Source: Frateuria aurantia DSM 6220 (GTDB lineage Bacteria; Pseudomonadota; Gammaproteobacteria; Xanthomonadales; Rhodanobacteraceae). Taken from it: a stretch of DNA of 64,000 bases. Position 1 is the stretch's first letter, and every line of letters begins with the position of its first letter. Position numbers and translations under genes: made by a program. The DNA lies in NCBI RefSeq assembly GCF_000242255.2, contig NC_017033.1, forward strand, positions 2,987,110 through 3,051,109. Reading direction: 5' to 3'. Below, in pieces: positions 45,986-54,288 of the stretch. Under the pieces are notes generated by a model. It made no database searches. It was not told the origin of the DNA and was given only the letters and a program-made list of their open reading frames with translations.

Positions 45986-46403
45986 CGGCAGGCTCCGCAA
46001 ACGTCGATTTTTCCTTTTCGAGCAGCTGGCTTATCTGCTCGAAGCTGAGATTGGCAAATTCGGACGGACGGACAGCCCTGTCGTCAACATAAAAACCCTC
46101 GGTACCGCACCATGGCTTGCCGACAATGACCTGATCGAAGGGAACCGCATGCTTCTCAAGCCAATTCATAATGATCGGGAGCGTATTGGCCTTGATGGCA
46201 TCCACATCGCCATTGAACGTACGCATATTGCGACTGGTAAAAATGGTGATATGAAACCCTTGCTGCTGATAGCGGCGCAAGCTTTCGATAATCGGGAGGT
46301 TGGGCGTTGCCAAGCTGTACTTCAAATCCTTGTCCAAGGATTGATCCTCACCCTGCATCGGTGTGCAGATGGTGTGATCCAGATCCATTACAATATTCTT
46401 CAT
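45978..46403 (-). CDS. HAD-family capsule biosynthesis phosphatase (BcbF/EcbF-like)
   Basis: This 141-residue protein is a short HAD hydrolase: IVMDLDHTIC carries the nucleophile Asp7 and acid/base Asp9, FTSRNMRT the motif II Ser/Thr, GKPWCG the motif III Lys, and YVDDRAVRP the motif IV acids. It matches the BcbF/EcbF capsule phosphatases of Pasteurella and relatives in size and layout. It heads the four-gene minus-strand operon, overlapping the next gene by 8 bases. It should remove a phosphate from the precursor made by its partners. Confidence 0.85.
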   Translation of the reverse strand: MKNIVMDLDHTICTPMQGEDQSLDKDLKYSLATPNLPIIESLRRYQQQGFHITIFTSRNMRTFNGDVDAIKANTLPIIMNWLEKHAVPFDQVIVGKPWCGTEGFYVDDRAVRPSEFANLSFEQISQLLEKEKSTFAEPAGE

Positions 46404-46809
46404 TTGCCTACCTTGGTCTGGCCAATATATTTTTTATCTCCGGCCTATGCCGGCTTCGCCTTGCTGCATGGGGCCAGATTGCTACGCAATCGACGCCCTG
46501 CATTGAAACACTTCCTTGCCTGTCGCCGCGACGGAGATGCGTGTTGTCGACCTGCCTTCAAATATAAATAGCCATCCATTTGGATCGATGCAAGCACTGG
46601 CTGCAACGCCCGCCAGAAAGCATGCGCCGGCGTGCCATCTTTCGCGCAGGTCTGGTAAGGACTTTACATGATGTATGCTGGCAAGAAAATGTGCTCACGG
46701 CGCCGGCCCGGATGCAGTTCAGCCAGGTCATGCCTTCGATGATCACGTCCTTCGGCTTCCGTGCCCCTCGCCTCCAATGTCTCGTCGTCTTGACCCATAT
46801 AGCTGATAC
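46404..46809. other. Divergent intergenic region in the capsule locus
   Basis: These 406 bases separate the divergent HAD phosphatase and WavE-like genes. Both promoters must be here. I see no gene, no ops/JUMPstart element and no clear hairpin. Confidence 0.5.
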
Positions 46810-47895
46810 ATGCCGACCGAACCCCTGGCTCACGCCCCGATCTCCGACTCCGATATTTCCATCCTGCTGCAAGGCGGCATCAGTCAGCGGAATTTGTCGC
46901 AGATCCTGAGGAATCTCAGTACCTGGCGACGCCTGTTCCCACACGCTGAGCTTGTGCTGGTGATCAGCAGCTGTGATCTTCCCGACCAACTCCCCCATGC
47001 CGGTGCACCCTCCATGGGGCAGATGCAACAACAACTGGAACGGTTTCAGGTCAAGGCCTTGTTCGCGCCCTATCAGGCGCCGCTGCCAGGGATGAAGTCA
47101 GACAGCCCCGGCGACAATAACGTCAATCTGATGATTTCAGCCGCCAAGACAGGACTGGCGGCGGTCGGGCGGCGCTATACGCTCCGAATCCGTAATGATC
47201 TTGTATTCTGCAGCCGAAATTTTCTGGATATCTACCATACTCATTCCGACACTTCGAACAATCAATGGGCCATCTTTACGCAACGCATCATGATCGGCGA
47301 AGTGTTCACGCTGAACCCGATGACGCTGTCGCGCATGCCTTTTCATTTCAGTGACTGGTTTCAGTTTGGCCTGAGCGACGATTTGCGGAAAATATGGAAT
47401 GAAGTCGGTTATCTTCCGCTGATGGATGCCGCCTGGTACAAATTCGAGCCGCTACCAACGCGCTCGAATGATGTCGAGAGAAGATTTTTTACCCGGCTGG
47501 CTCCTGAGCAGTGGGTCAGCTTTCCTGTCTTCAAAAAATGCTTTCCGGCACTGCAGCTGAACCAGTTCAATGATCCAGCCAGCCAGGAGGAGTCCATGGC
47601 CATCCTGGCAGCCAATTATCACGTCGTGAATCTCAAGGAAATCCACGCCTATATCGACAAGTACCAAGACATCATCAGTCGAATGAGCGTCTATACTCGC
47701 CTGGAGTGTCTCAGCCAGCAGGCCGTCGACCATTATATCCAAGCCGATCCGCAGCAGCGCCTCGTTCTGAAGCAAGCTTGGCAGCGCAACGCCATCCGGC
47801 TCGAGCGCAAAGTCCGGTTCAGGCAGTCGGCCTGGTTTCGCAGGATATGGCGACCTCTGACGCGGCTCTACAAGGCGTTACTCGGCCCAGGCTGA
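46810..47895 (+). CDS. WavE-family capsule/LPS biosynthesis protein (second copy)
   Basis: This 361-residue protein is a paralogue of 38349-39533: DISILLQGGIS, YTLRIRNDLVF, FTQRIMIGEVFTLNPMTLSRMPFHFSDWFQFGLSDDLRKIW and APEQWVSF align along the whole core. It lacks the PGLYFYD tail of the first copy and ends in a basic helix (RRIWRPLTRLYKALLG). It is the only plus-strand gene between minus-strand operons and touches kpsT end to end (stop codons adjacent). Putative glycosyltransferase of unknown specificity. Confidence 0.82.
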   Translation: MPTEPLAHAPISDSDISILLQGGISQRNLSQILRNLSTWRRLFPHAELVLVISSCDLPDQLPHAGAPSMGQMQQQLERFQVKALFAPYQAPLPGMKSDSPGDNNVNLMISAAKTGLAAVGRRYTLRIRNDLVFCSRNFLDIYHTHSDTSNNQWAIFTQRIMIGEVFTLNPMTLSRMPFHFSDWFQFGLSDDLRKIWNEVGYLPLMDAAWYKFEPLPTRSNDVERRFFTRLAPEQWVSFPVFKKCFPALQLNQFNDPASQEESMAILAANYHVVNLKEIHAYIDKYQDIISRMSVYTRLECLSQQAVDHYIQADPQQRLVLKQAWQRNAIRLERKVRFRQSAWFRRIWRPLTRLYKALLGPG

Positions 47896-48552
47896 TCATG
47901 TGTCCCTGCTGTAGAAATGGTAGGCATCATCGACATTGTCAAAATGATGCAGAACCCCGTTTTCAAGCACGCTGGCCCGATTGCAATAGGATTTGATCAT
48001 CCAGGGGTCGTGCGACACCATGATCATGGCCCGGTCACCACGCTCTTCAAACAAGGCCTGGCGGCATTTGTTCTGGAAACGCTCGTCACCGACGGCCAGC
48101 ACTTCATCGATAAGAAAGCAGTCGAACTCGATGGCCATGGATATCGCGAAACCGAGCTTGGCCATCATGCCGCTGGAATAGGTCTTCACCGGCTCGCGCA
48201 GATAGCGGCCCAGCTCCGTAAAAGACTCGATAAAAGGCAAGGCTGCGCGGTAGTCAGCATTGTAGACCCTGCAGATAAAACGCAGATTGTCGATGCCAGT
48301 AAGACTGCCCTGAAAACCGCCTGCAAAAGCAATCGGCCAGGAAACACTCATGCCTCTTACGATCTGACCGTCACTGGGGAGGTCGGCGCCACCTATCAGG
48401 CGAATCATGGTCGACTTGCCAGCACCGTTACGCCCCAGAATCCCGACGCGCTCCCCCTTGTGGATGGTCAGATTGACCCGATCCAGCACGGTTCTCCAGC
48501 CATGGGACATCCGGTAGCGTTTGCTGACATTGGTCAGGGTCAGTGCCGTCAT
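47896..48552 (-). CDS. kpsT: Capsule export ABC transporter ATPase KpsT
   Basis: This 218-residue ATPase drives capsule export. Walker A GRNGAGKS, signature TYSSGMMAKLGF, Walker B FLIDEVLAVGD and MVSHDP are intact, and the length is that of short KpsT/BexA-type proteins (about 220) without a carbohydrate-binding C-terminal domain. Such transporters recognise the lipid-linked poly-Kdo primer and not the repeat unit. It overlaps kpsM by 4 bases and is the last gene of the kpsE-kpsM-kpsT set. Confidence 0.95.
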   Translation of the reverse strand: MTALTLTNVSKRYRMSHGWRTVLDRVNLTIHKGERVGILGRNGAGKSTMIRLIGGADLPSDGQIVRGMSVSWPIAFAGGFQGSLTGIDNLRFICRVYNADYRAALPFIESFTELGRYLREPVKTYSSGMMAKLGFAISMAIEFDCFLIDEVLAVGDERFQNKCRQALFEERGDRAMIMVSHDPWMIKSYCNRASVLENGVLHHFDNVDDAYHFYSRDT

Positions 48553-49349
48553 TTGTCCGACCTATGAGAGATGTCGCGCACAACAAACAGCGCCAGCAGC
48601 GTGATGATCGAACAGATGATTACGACATAGTTCACATCATAAATGGCCTTGACTGAGGGGCCGTAATAACCACTGCGGAACAGTTCAACCGTATGCGGCA
48701 CCGGAAAGATCATCACGACTTTCCGTAGCTGCGGTGGCAGCCAGCTCGCCATCACAAATGCTCCAGATAGTGGCAACTGAAAATAGGCCAGAGGATGCCA
48801 AATCTTGTCCACAAGTTCACTGTACTCAGTAAGACCGCCAATCAGCATCGCCATCGCCGTTGAATACCAACACAGCAAAGCCCATCCACCCAACATCTTC
48901 AAAAGGTCAGATGGTGGATCTATCCACCCCATGGCAACAAAGGCCGTAAAAATCATGACCGATGACAGCGTGATTCCACCCAGTTCAAGCAGGATCCGCG
49001 CCCAGAAAACATCAATGACTCGAACGTTGCGGTGAAACAACAGGCTGCGGTTGGGTTCCACTGAGTCAACGCATCGATTCACCGTATTCCGCCAATTCAA
49101 AATGGTGGAGTAGCCTGTAATGGCAAAAGAAGCCACGCTGATGTGGTGCTGACGCCCGAGTTCGTGGGAATAGGACCAGATTGCCACGATACCCAGCGTA
49201 AACATCATCGGCTCGGCAAACATCCAAGCGAAGCCGATATTATGCCGGCCATAACGCGTAATGATTTCGCGCATCAGAATCGCATGAATAATCCGGCACT
49301 GGATTTTGAGTGCCCCGAGAAAGGCAAGCAGTCTTTTGCCGAGAGTCAT
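48549..49349 (-). CDS. kpsM: Capsule export ABC permease KpsM
   Basis: This 266-residue ABC-2 permease has six transmembrane segments and conserved REIITRYGRHNIGFAWMFAEPM near the start and FPVPHTVELFRSGYYG near the end, as in KpsM/BexB/CtrC. It forms the inner-membrane channel with KpsT. Its ATG follows the kpsE stop by 3 bases. Confidence 0.95.
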   Translation of the reverse strand: MTLGKRLLAFLGALKIQCRIIHAILMREIITRYGRHNIGFAWMFAEPMMFTLGIVAIWSYSHELGRQHHISVASFAITGYSTILNWRNTVNRCVDSVEPNRSLLFHRNVRVIDVFWARILLELGGITLSSVMIFTAFVAMGWIDPPSDLLKMLGGWALLCWYSTAMAMLIGGLTEYSELVDKIWHPLAYFQLPLSGAFVMASWLPPQLRKVVMIFPVPHTVELFRSGYYGPSVKAIYDVNYVVIICSIITLLALFVVRDISHRSDK

Positions 49350-49352
49350 CGG

Positions 49353-50501
49353 TCAATCCCGGTGCTCATTGACACTTTCGACCAGCAGACTCAGTACAGC
49401 CCACAGCACCAAGCCACCAATCAACACCGTGAGAATGCCGCGAATCCGCTTGGGCTTGATCGCTTCATCAGGCAGATTCGGCTGCACCAAGCGCTCAAGA
49501 TAGATCTGCTTTTTCTGCGCCTGGGCCCGTGCCTGCTCCAGGTTGCCCATGGCAGCTCCCAGATACTTGGCCGCGAACTCAGCTTCCAGCTGCAGATTGG
49601 TGTATTCGGTCGAGGTCGCCGCCAAGGAGCCGGAGGCGGAAGTCACCCCGCCTCGTGTCTCTGCGATCTGCTCCTGCAATGTCTTGATGCTGCTGCGAAT
49701 CAGCGGGATCTGCGGATTGGCGGGGCTGACCTGCTGCAGCTGGCTCAGCTGCGTCTCCGCCGCGAACAGCCGGTTCTGCAGCGCAGCTACCTGCTGCAGA
49801 CTCAGGGTCGACTGGCGATCCGGGTCGAAGGTCGCCGACTTGGCCCGATAGGCCGCAAGGGCTTCCATCGCCTTTTTCGAGCGCTGCTCGGCTCGATCCA
49901 CTTCGCCCTGTGAGAAGGCCTCGGCATCATCCGCAGCTCGCCGGTTCATCTCGTTGACCAGAGACTCGCCCAACTCCAGCGCCTTCTCGTTGAAATCATG
50001 GGCGTCGCGTGCATTGAAGGCATCGATCTCGAGGGTAATGATGCTGGACTCATCGTCCATCTGCACATCCACCACCCGGCGCTTGTAGTAGCGCCACAGC
50101 GATTCGAAGGTGTTGTGCCAGCCGGTGTGATAGCGGCTCAGCCAGTCGCCTTGCCGCGAGTAGGCATTGGCGAGCGCATTGTGAGTATTCAACTGCGCGA
50201 GCGCATCGCGGGACTTGAGGTAGTCCACCACGGCATAACTTTCCGTATTGCCGCTCCCCGCCCCGGCCATCATTTGGGCCAGCACGCTGCTGCTTTGGGC
50301 CTTGTAGGGATTCTTGACGATAAACCGGGACTCCGAGACATAAACATCGGAAGTGATCAACCCGTAATACAGGATAGCCAGAGCGACCGGCAGGGCGACG
50401 GTCAGATAGAACAGGGGGGGGAGCTTTCGGAGTCTTGCGGAGACAAGCGCACCTCGACTCGGGACTTGTCCATCTGCGGCCGCAGGAAACAGCTTGCTCA
50501 T
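49353..50501 (-). CDS. kpsE: Capsule export inner-membrane protein KpsE/BexC/CtrB type
   Basis: This 382-residue polysaccharide co-polymerase-like protein spans the periplasm between KpsMT and the OPX protein. It has an N-terminal transmembrane helix (about 30-48; LPPLFYLTVALPVALAILYYGLI), VYVSESRFIVKNP, a long periplasmic coiled coil (about 180-330), the family motif LERLVQPNLPDEAIKPKRIRGIL, and a C-terminal helix (about 355-375). The ATG at 50501 has GGAG 8 bases before it. It heads the export operon and is divergent from kpsS. Confidence 0.94.
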   Translation of the reverse strand: MSKLFPAAADGQVPSRGALVSARLRKLPPLFYLTVALPVALAILYYGLITSDVYVSESRFIVKNPYKAQSSSVLAQMMAGAGSGNTESYAVVDYLKSRDALAQLNTHNALANAYSRQGDWLSRYHTGWHNTFESLWRYYKRRVVDVQMDDESSIITLEIDAFNARDAHDFNEKALELGESLVNEMNRRAADDAEAFSQGEVDRAEQRSKKAMEALAAYRAKSATFDPDRQSTLSLQQVAALQNRLFAAETQLSQLQQVSPANPQIPLIRSSIKTLQEQIAETRGGVTSASGSLAATSTEYTNLQLEAEFAAKYLGAAMGNLEQARAQAQKKQIYLERLVQPNLPDEAIKPKRIRGILTVLIGGLVLWAVLSLLVESVNEHRD

Positions 50502-50714
50502 CGTGAAACTCCGAACCTTGGGATTGTTGGCACGCCAACGGCTGCCAGACTGTATACCGGACCTTTCATGGTAGCACCAAAGCCCTCTATACCGGGCAGC
50601 ACCGCGCAGGTCGTGCAACGGTAAGTCCCGTGCGGCGTGTGCTCAGCTTGCTTGCTGTATAGTCCGGCCTTGGCATTTGTTAAATTCATATGATTCTCGA
50701 GAAAGTGGCCTTCG

Positions 50715-51929
50715 ATGCAGAAGCGTAGGTACCTGGCATTGCAGGGCACAGCCTCCCCGTTCTTTGCCCGTATCCAGCAACAGCTTGTCCAGATGCGTGC
50801 CTCCTCCCTGCGCGTCAACTTCTGCGGCGGCGACTGGTTGTATGCGGACCGCGCATCGGAGGCGTATGACTATGCCGGAACCGAAGAAGCTCTTGCAGAC
50901 TGGTACCGTAACGCGCTGAACACCCGGCCTGTCACCGATCTGCTGATGTTCGGTGACTGCCGCGCCGTGCATCAACCGGTACATGCCGTCGCGGCCGAGC
51001 TAGGCGTCCGCGTGCACGTCTTCGAAGAAGGCTATGTACGGCCGCACTGGCTGACCATGGAGCGTCACGGCGTCAATGGGCGATCCTTGCTGCCTAAGGA
51101 CCCGGCCTGGTATCTCGAGCATCGGAAGTACACGCCACCAGCACCGCCTGCCTTTGCAACGGGCTACAACCTCTACGTGCGTGCCTACCACGACATCCGT
51201 TACCGCATCGCCAACGAGCGGATGAAAGCGCGGTTCCCGTATTACCAGAGCCACCGACCTTACGATGGGCTGACTGAATACAAGGGGCTCATCAAGCGCA
51301 AGCTATTTCTCCAGCCGGGCTTTGACCGTGACTCGAACAAGGTGGTGGCGGAGCTCGCCAGCGGGCGGCGCCCCTACTATGTGTTCCCGCTGCAACTGAA
51401 CTCGGACTCGCAGGTGGTGGTGCATTCGCCGTTCAGCGGTATCCGCGAGGCGATCGAGCAGGTGATGCGTTCGTTCGTGGCGCATGCGCCCAGTGACGCG
51501 CTACTGGTGATCAAGAACCATCCGCTGGATACCGGGCTGGACGACTATCATGCCTATGCCTCGCAACTGGCGAACGAGCTGGGCATGTTGGATCGGCTGC
51601 GCTATATCGAGGCTGGCCATCTGCCGACCTTGCTGGACCATTCCAGAGGCGTGGTGGTGATCAACAGCACCGTGGGCTTGTCGGCGATCCATCATCGCCG
51701 TCCGTTGATGGCCTTGGGCAAGGCCATCTACAAGATGCCGGGCCTGACCTGGCATGGCTCGCTGGATGATTTCTGGTTGGGTGGCGAGCCCCCGGATATG
51801 GGGCTTTACTACGCTTTTCTGGACTATGTTGTGCATCACACCCAGATCAATGGTGACTTTTACTCCAAGACCGGCATTGAGATGGCGATTCCGGCCATCA
51901 TCAAGCGACTGGAGGCCGATGATGCGTGA
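50715..51929 (+). CDS. kpsS: Capsule Kdo-transferase KpsS (WcbO/RkpJ-like)
   Basis: This 404-residue protein resembles KpsS, which adds the first Kdo to the lipid acceptor in the capsule linker. Conserved parts include FLALQG-like YLALQGTASPFFARI, FEEGYVRPHWLT, FPLQLNSDSQVVVHSPF, VIKNHPLDTG, and NSTVGLSAIHHRRPLMALG. It starts the plus-strand run that goes on to the lipid module and overlaps the SDR gene (GGAGG before the next ATG lies inside its end). In B. pseudomallei wcbO and Rhizobium rkpJ the homologue is likewise beside SDR and PKS genes. Confidence 0.93.
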   Translation: MQKRRYLALQGTASPFFARIQQQLVQMRASSLRVNFCGGDWLYADRASEAYDYAGTEEALADWYRNALNTRPVTDLLMFGDCRAVHQPVHAVAAELGVRVHVFEEGYVRPHWLTMERHGVNGRSLLPKDPAWYLEHRKYTPPAPPAFATGYNLYVRAYHDIRYRIANERMKARFPYYQSHRPYDGLTEYKGLIKRKLFLQPGFDRDSNKVVAELASGRRPYYVFPLQLNSDSQVVVHSPFSGIREAIEQVMRSFVAHAPSDALLVIKNHPLDTGLDDYHAYASQLANELGMLDRLRYIEAGHLPTLLDHSRGVVVINSTVGLSAIHHRRPLMALGKAIYKMPGLTWHGSLDDFWLGGEPPDMGLYYAFLDYVVHHTQINGDFYSKTGIEMAIPAIIKRLEADDA

Positions 51930-52707
51930 GCTTCCGCGGAACGTGGTGATCACCGGTGCCAGTGCCGGTCTGGGACAGGCGCTGGCTTTGGCTTATGCTG
52001 CGCCGGAGACGGTGCTGGGATTGGTCGGTCGCGATGCCGAGCGGCTGGCGATCACGGCCGAGCTGTGTCGCCAGCGCGGTGCCCCTGTAGTCACGGGCCG
52101 CTTTGATGTGGCGACGCAGGCCGCTCCATTGGCGGCCTGGCTGACGGAGTTTGACCGTGCCCACCCCATCGATCTGCTGATCGCCAATGCGGGGGTGGCC
52201 AGTACCTTGTCCGACGATGCGGACTGGGAAGACCTGGCCCGCAGCCGCGCGGTGATTGATACCAACCTGTATGGCAGCCTGCATACGGCTTTGCCGACCA
52301 TCGAGCTGATGCGGGCACGCAAACGTGGCCAGGTCGTGCTGATCAGTTCCCTGGCCGCTTTTCGAGGCATGGCCGTTTCGCCAGCCTATTGCGCAAGCAA
52401 GGCCGCGCTGCGGGCCTGGGGTGATTCGGTACGTCCCCTGTTAGCCAAAGATGGCCTAAGCTTGTGCCTGGTTTACCCAGGCTTCGTAAAGACCGCGATG
52501 AGTGATGTATTCCCCGGCGAAAAGCCGTTTCTGTGGACGCCGGAGCGCGCCGCGGCGCTGATCCAGTGCAGATTGCGCGCCGGTGCGGCCGAAATCATGT
52601 TTCCGCGCCTGCTGGCCGAGGGCATTCGCTGGCTCAATATGCTGCCGCCCAAAATGGCAGACTGGATACTGGAACGGCTGTCGCTGGCCCCGGCCAAGAG
52701 CCTCTGA
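51922..52707 (+). CDS. SDR-family oxidoreductase of the capsule lipid module (WcbP/RkpH-like)
   Basis: This 261-residue short-chain dehydrogenase has VVITGASAGLGQALALAYA at the start (NAD(P) motif), LIANAGVA, VVLISSLAAF with the catalytic Ser and YCASKAALR with Tyr and Lys. The start ATG (51922) has GGAGG 6 bases before it and overlaps the kpsS end by 8 bases. Its neighbours, an alpha-oxoamine synthase and a PKS, suggest that it reduces a keto-lipid intermediate, much as 3-ketosphinganine reductase does; that is inference from context. Confidence 0.9.
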   Translation: MRELPRNVVITGASAGLGQALALAYAAPETVLGLVGRDAERLAITAELCRQRGAPVVTGRFDVATQAAPLAAWLTEFDRAHPIDLLIANAGVASTLSDDADWEDLARSRAVIDTNLYGSLHTALPTIELMRARKRGQVVLISSLAAFRGMAVSPAYCASKAALRAWGDSVRPLLAKDGLSLCLVYPGFVKTAMSDVFPGEKPFLWTPERAAALIQCRLRAGAAEIMFPRLLAEGIRWLNMLPPKMADWILERLSLAPAKSL

Positions 52708-52709
52708 AG

Positions 52710-54233
52710 GTGGTGCTTGTCCTGCTGGGTTATCTGTTGGCGCTGCTGTTGTCCTTTGTCTCGGATACGCGCGCCCGTCCCGGCTCGGCCCTGCCCTGGC
52801 GGCAGCCGGTGGTGGGCCTGCTGCTGCACGCACTGGCCACGGCGCAGATCTATGCACTGCTGCTGGCCGCTACCGGACGCATCGGTTTTTCGGTGGTATT
52901 GAGCATCGCCATGGCAGCGTTGGTGGTCTTTGTCAGCAATGCCAAGGTCGATGCGCTGCAGGAGCCGCTGGTCTTCAGTGACCTGTTTTTGAGTCGGCAG
53001 CTGATCCGTTACCCCCGGCTGTATTTCCCCTTTGTGGGCGGCAGCTCCTGGTGGCGCACGGTGCTGGTGGTGCTGATCCTGTGCCTTGGCTTCGCCCTGG
53101 ATCATGCCCAGCCGGCCCGTTTCCGCCTTGATGCCTTGCTTGCTTTGCTGCTGGTCAGCCTGCTGATGCTACCGCTGGCGCGTTGCCTGCGCTTGCAGCT
53201 TGAGCCGATACCCGATCAGCTCCGACTGGGATTTTTCGCCAGTTTTTATGCCGGGCTATTGAACGGGCTGCGCCCGGCGACAGCGCAGCAGCTGCAGCAT
53301 GCACTGCAGCACGGACCGTTTGCCTCGCCGCCATCGGCTGATATGGCGGATGACACGGTCCGGCCTGATGTGATCCTGATCCAGAGCGAATCCTTTTTCG
53401 ATGCGCGCCGCCTGGGACCCGAGGTGAATTCCGATCTGTTGCGGCACTTTGACCGGGCCCGGCGCGAAGCCATATCGTATGGCGACCTCAGCGTGCCGGC
53501 CTTCGGTGCCAATACCATGCGCACCGAATTTGCAGTGCTGTCCGGCCTGGCCACCACCGCCCAGGGATATGCCTGTTATTACCCCTATGCCTTTGTGAGG
53601 CATCCAGTGCCCAGCCTGGCAGGCTGGTACCTGGATCAAGGTTATCGGACCTGCTTTGTGCACCCGTACCACGCCGATTTCTTCGGGCGCGACCGGGTCA
53701 TGTCCTGCCTGAAGTTTCAGCAGTTTATCGATATCAAGGCCTTCTCGGCAGAAGACCGGCAAGGCCCCTATGTCGGTGATCGGGCGGTGACGGCCAGGAT
53801 CATGGCGCAGCTCGAACAGGCCGAGTCTGCCGGCAAGCCGGCCTTCGTGATGGCGGTCACCATGGAGAACCACGGCCCCTTGCATCTGGAGCAGGTATCC
53901 CCGAATGAGTCCAGTCGTTATCATGCTTTCGGAGAAGGGGGGCGCCTTAATGATCTTGCGGCGTATCTGCGACATCTTGCGAATGCCGATGCCATGATCG
54001 GGGATTTGCTGGAGTATCTGCAACGGCGCAGCCGTCCCTCCGTCGTTTGCTTCTATGGAGACCACGTGCCTGCCTTGCCCGATCTGTTCGCCCGTCTGGG
54101 CAAGCCGCAATCCGTGACAGACTATTTTATCTGGCACAGCAAGGCTGCGGCCGGCCCCCACCGTCGCAACCTGAACGCCTGTGAGCTTGGGGCAGCACTG
54201 GTTCAGGCCTCAGCTTCACCATCCTCCTTATGA
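52710..54233 (+). CDS. LTA-synthase-like / phosphoglycerol-transferase-like membrane protein (WcbQ/RkpI-like)
   Basis: This 507-residue protein has several N-terminal transmembrane helices (about 1-175) and a sulfatase-fold extracytoplasmic domain. That domain starts at DVILIQSESFFDARRL, has a likely nucleophile Thr269 in GANTMRTEF, and metal ligands in CFYGDHVPA. LtaS and OpgB family members transfer phosphoglycerol; the substrate here is unknown but could be the capsule or its lipid. It starts at a GTG (52710) two bases after the SDR stop, so it is coupled. Weak ribosome site. Confidence 0.82.
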   Translation: MVLVLLGYLLALLLSFVSDTRARPGSALPWRQPVVGLLLHALATAQIYALLLAATGRIGFSVVLSIAMAALVVFVSNAKVDALQEPLVFSDLFLSRQLIRYPRLYFPFVGGSSWWRTVLVVLILCLGFALDHAQPARFRLDALLALLLVSLLMLPLARCLRLQLEPIPDQLRLGFFASFYAGLLNGLRPATAQQLQHALQHGPFASPPSADMADDTVRPDVILIQSESFFDARRLGPEVNSDLLRHFDRARREAISYGDLSVPAFGANTMRTEFAVLSGLATTAQGYACYYPYAFVRHPVPSLAGWYLDQGYRTCFVHPYHADFFGRDRVMSCLKFQQFIDIKAFSAEDRQGPYVGDRAVTARIMAQLEQAESAGKPAFVMAVTMENHGPLHLEQVSPNESSRYHAFGEGGRLNDLAAYLRHLANADAMIGDLLEYLQRRSRPSVVCFYGDHVPALPDLFARLGKPQSVTDYFIWHSKAAAGPHRRNLNACELGAALVQASASPSSL

Positions 54234-54288
54234 TCCCCCTCCTACCCCATGACGCTGGTATAGACGTCGCAGGTCCGAGCATTAAAGA

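Noticed and set aside
54262-54269. Single met-box-like AGACGTCG just upstream of the PKS gene
   Set aside because: A 7/8 match, but met boxes act in tandem and the neighbouring 8 bases do not match. A lone 8-mer is expected by chance.
50502-54288. JUMPstart/ops element controlling the capsule operons
   Set aside because: I looked for GGCGGTAGC-like ops sequence upstream of kpsS, kpsE and the PKS gene and found none.
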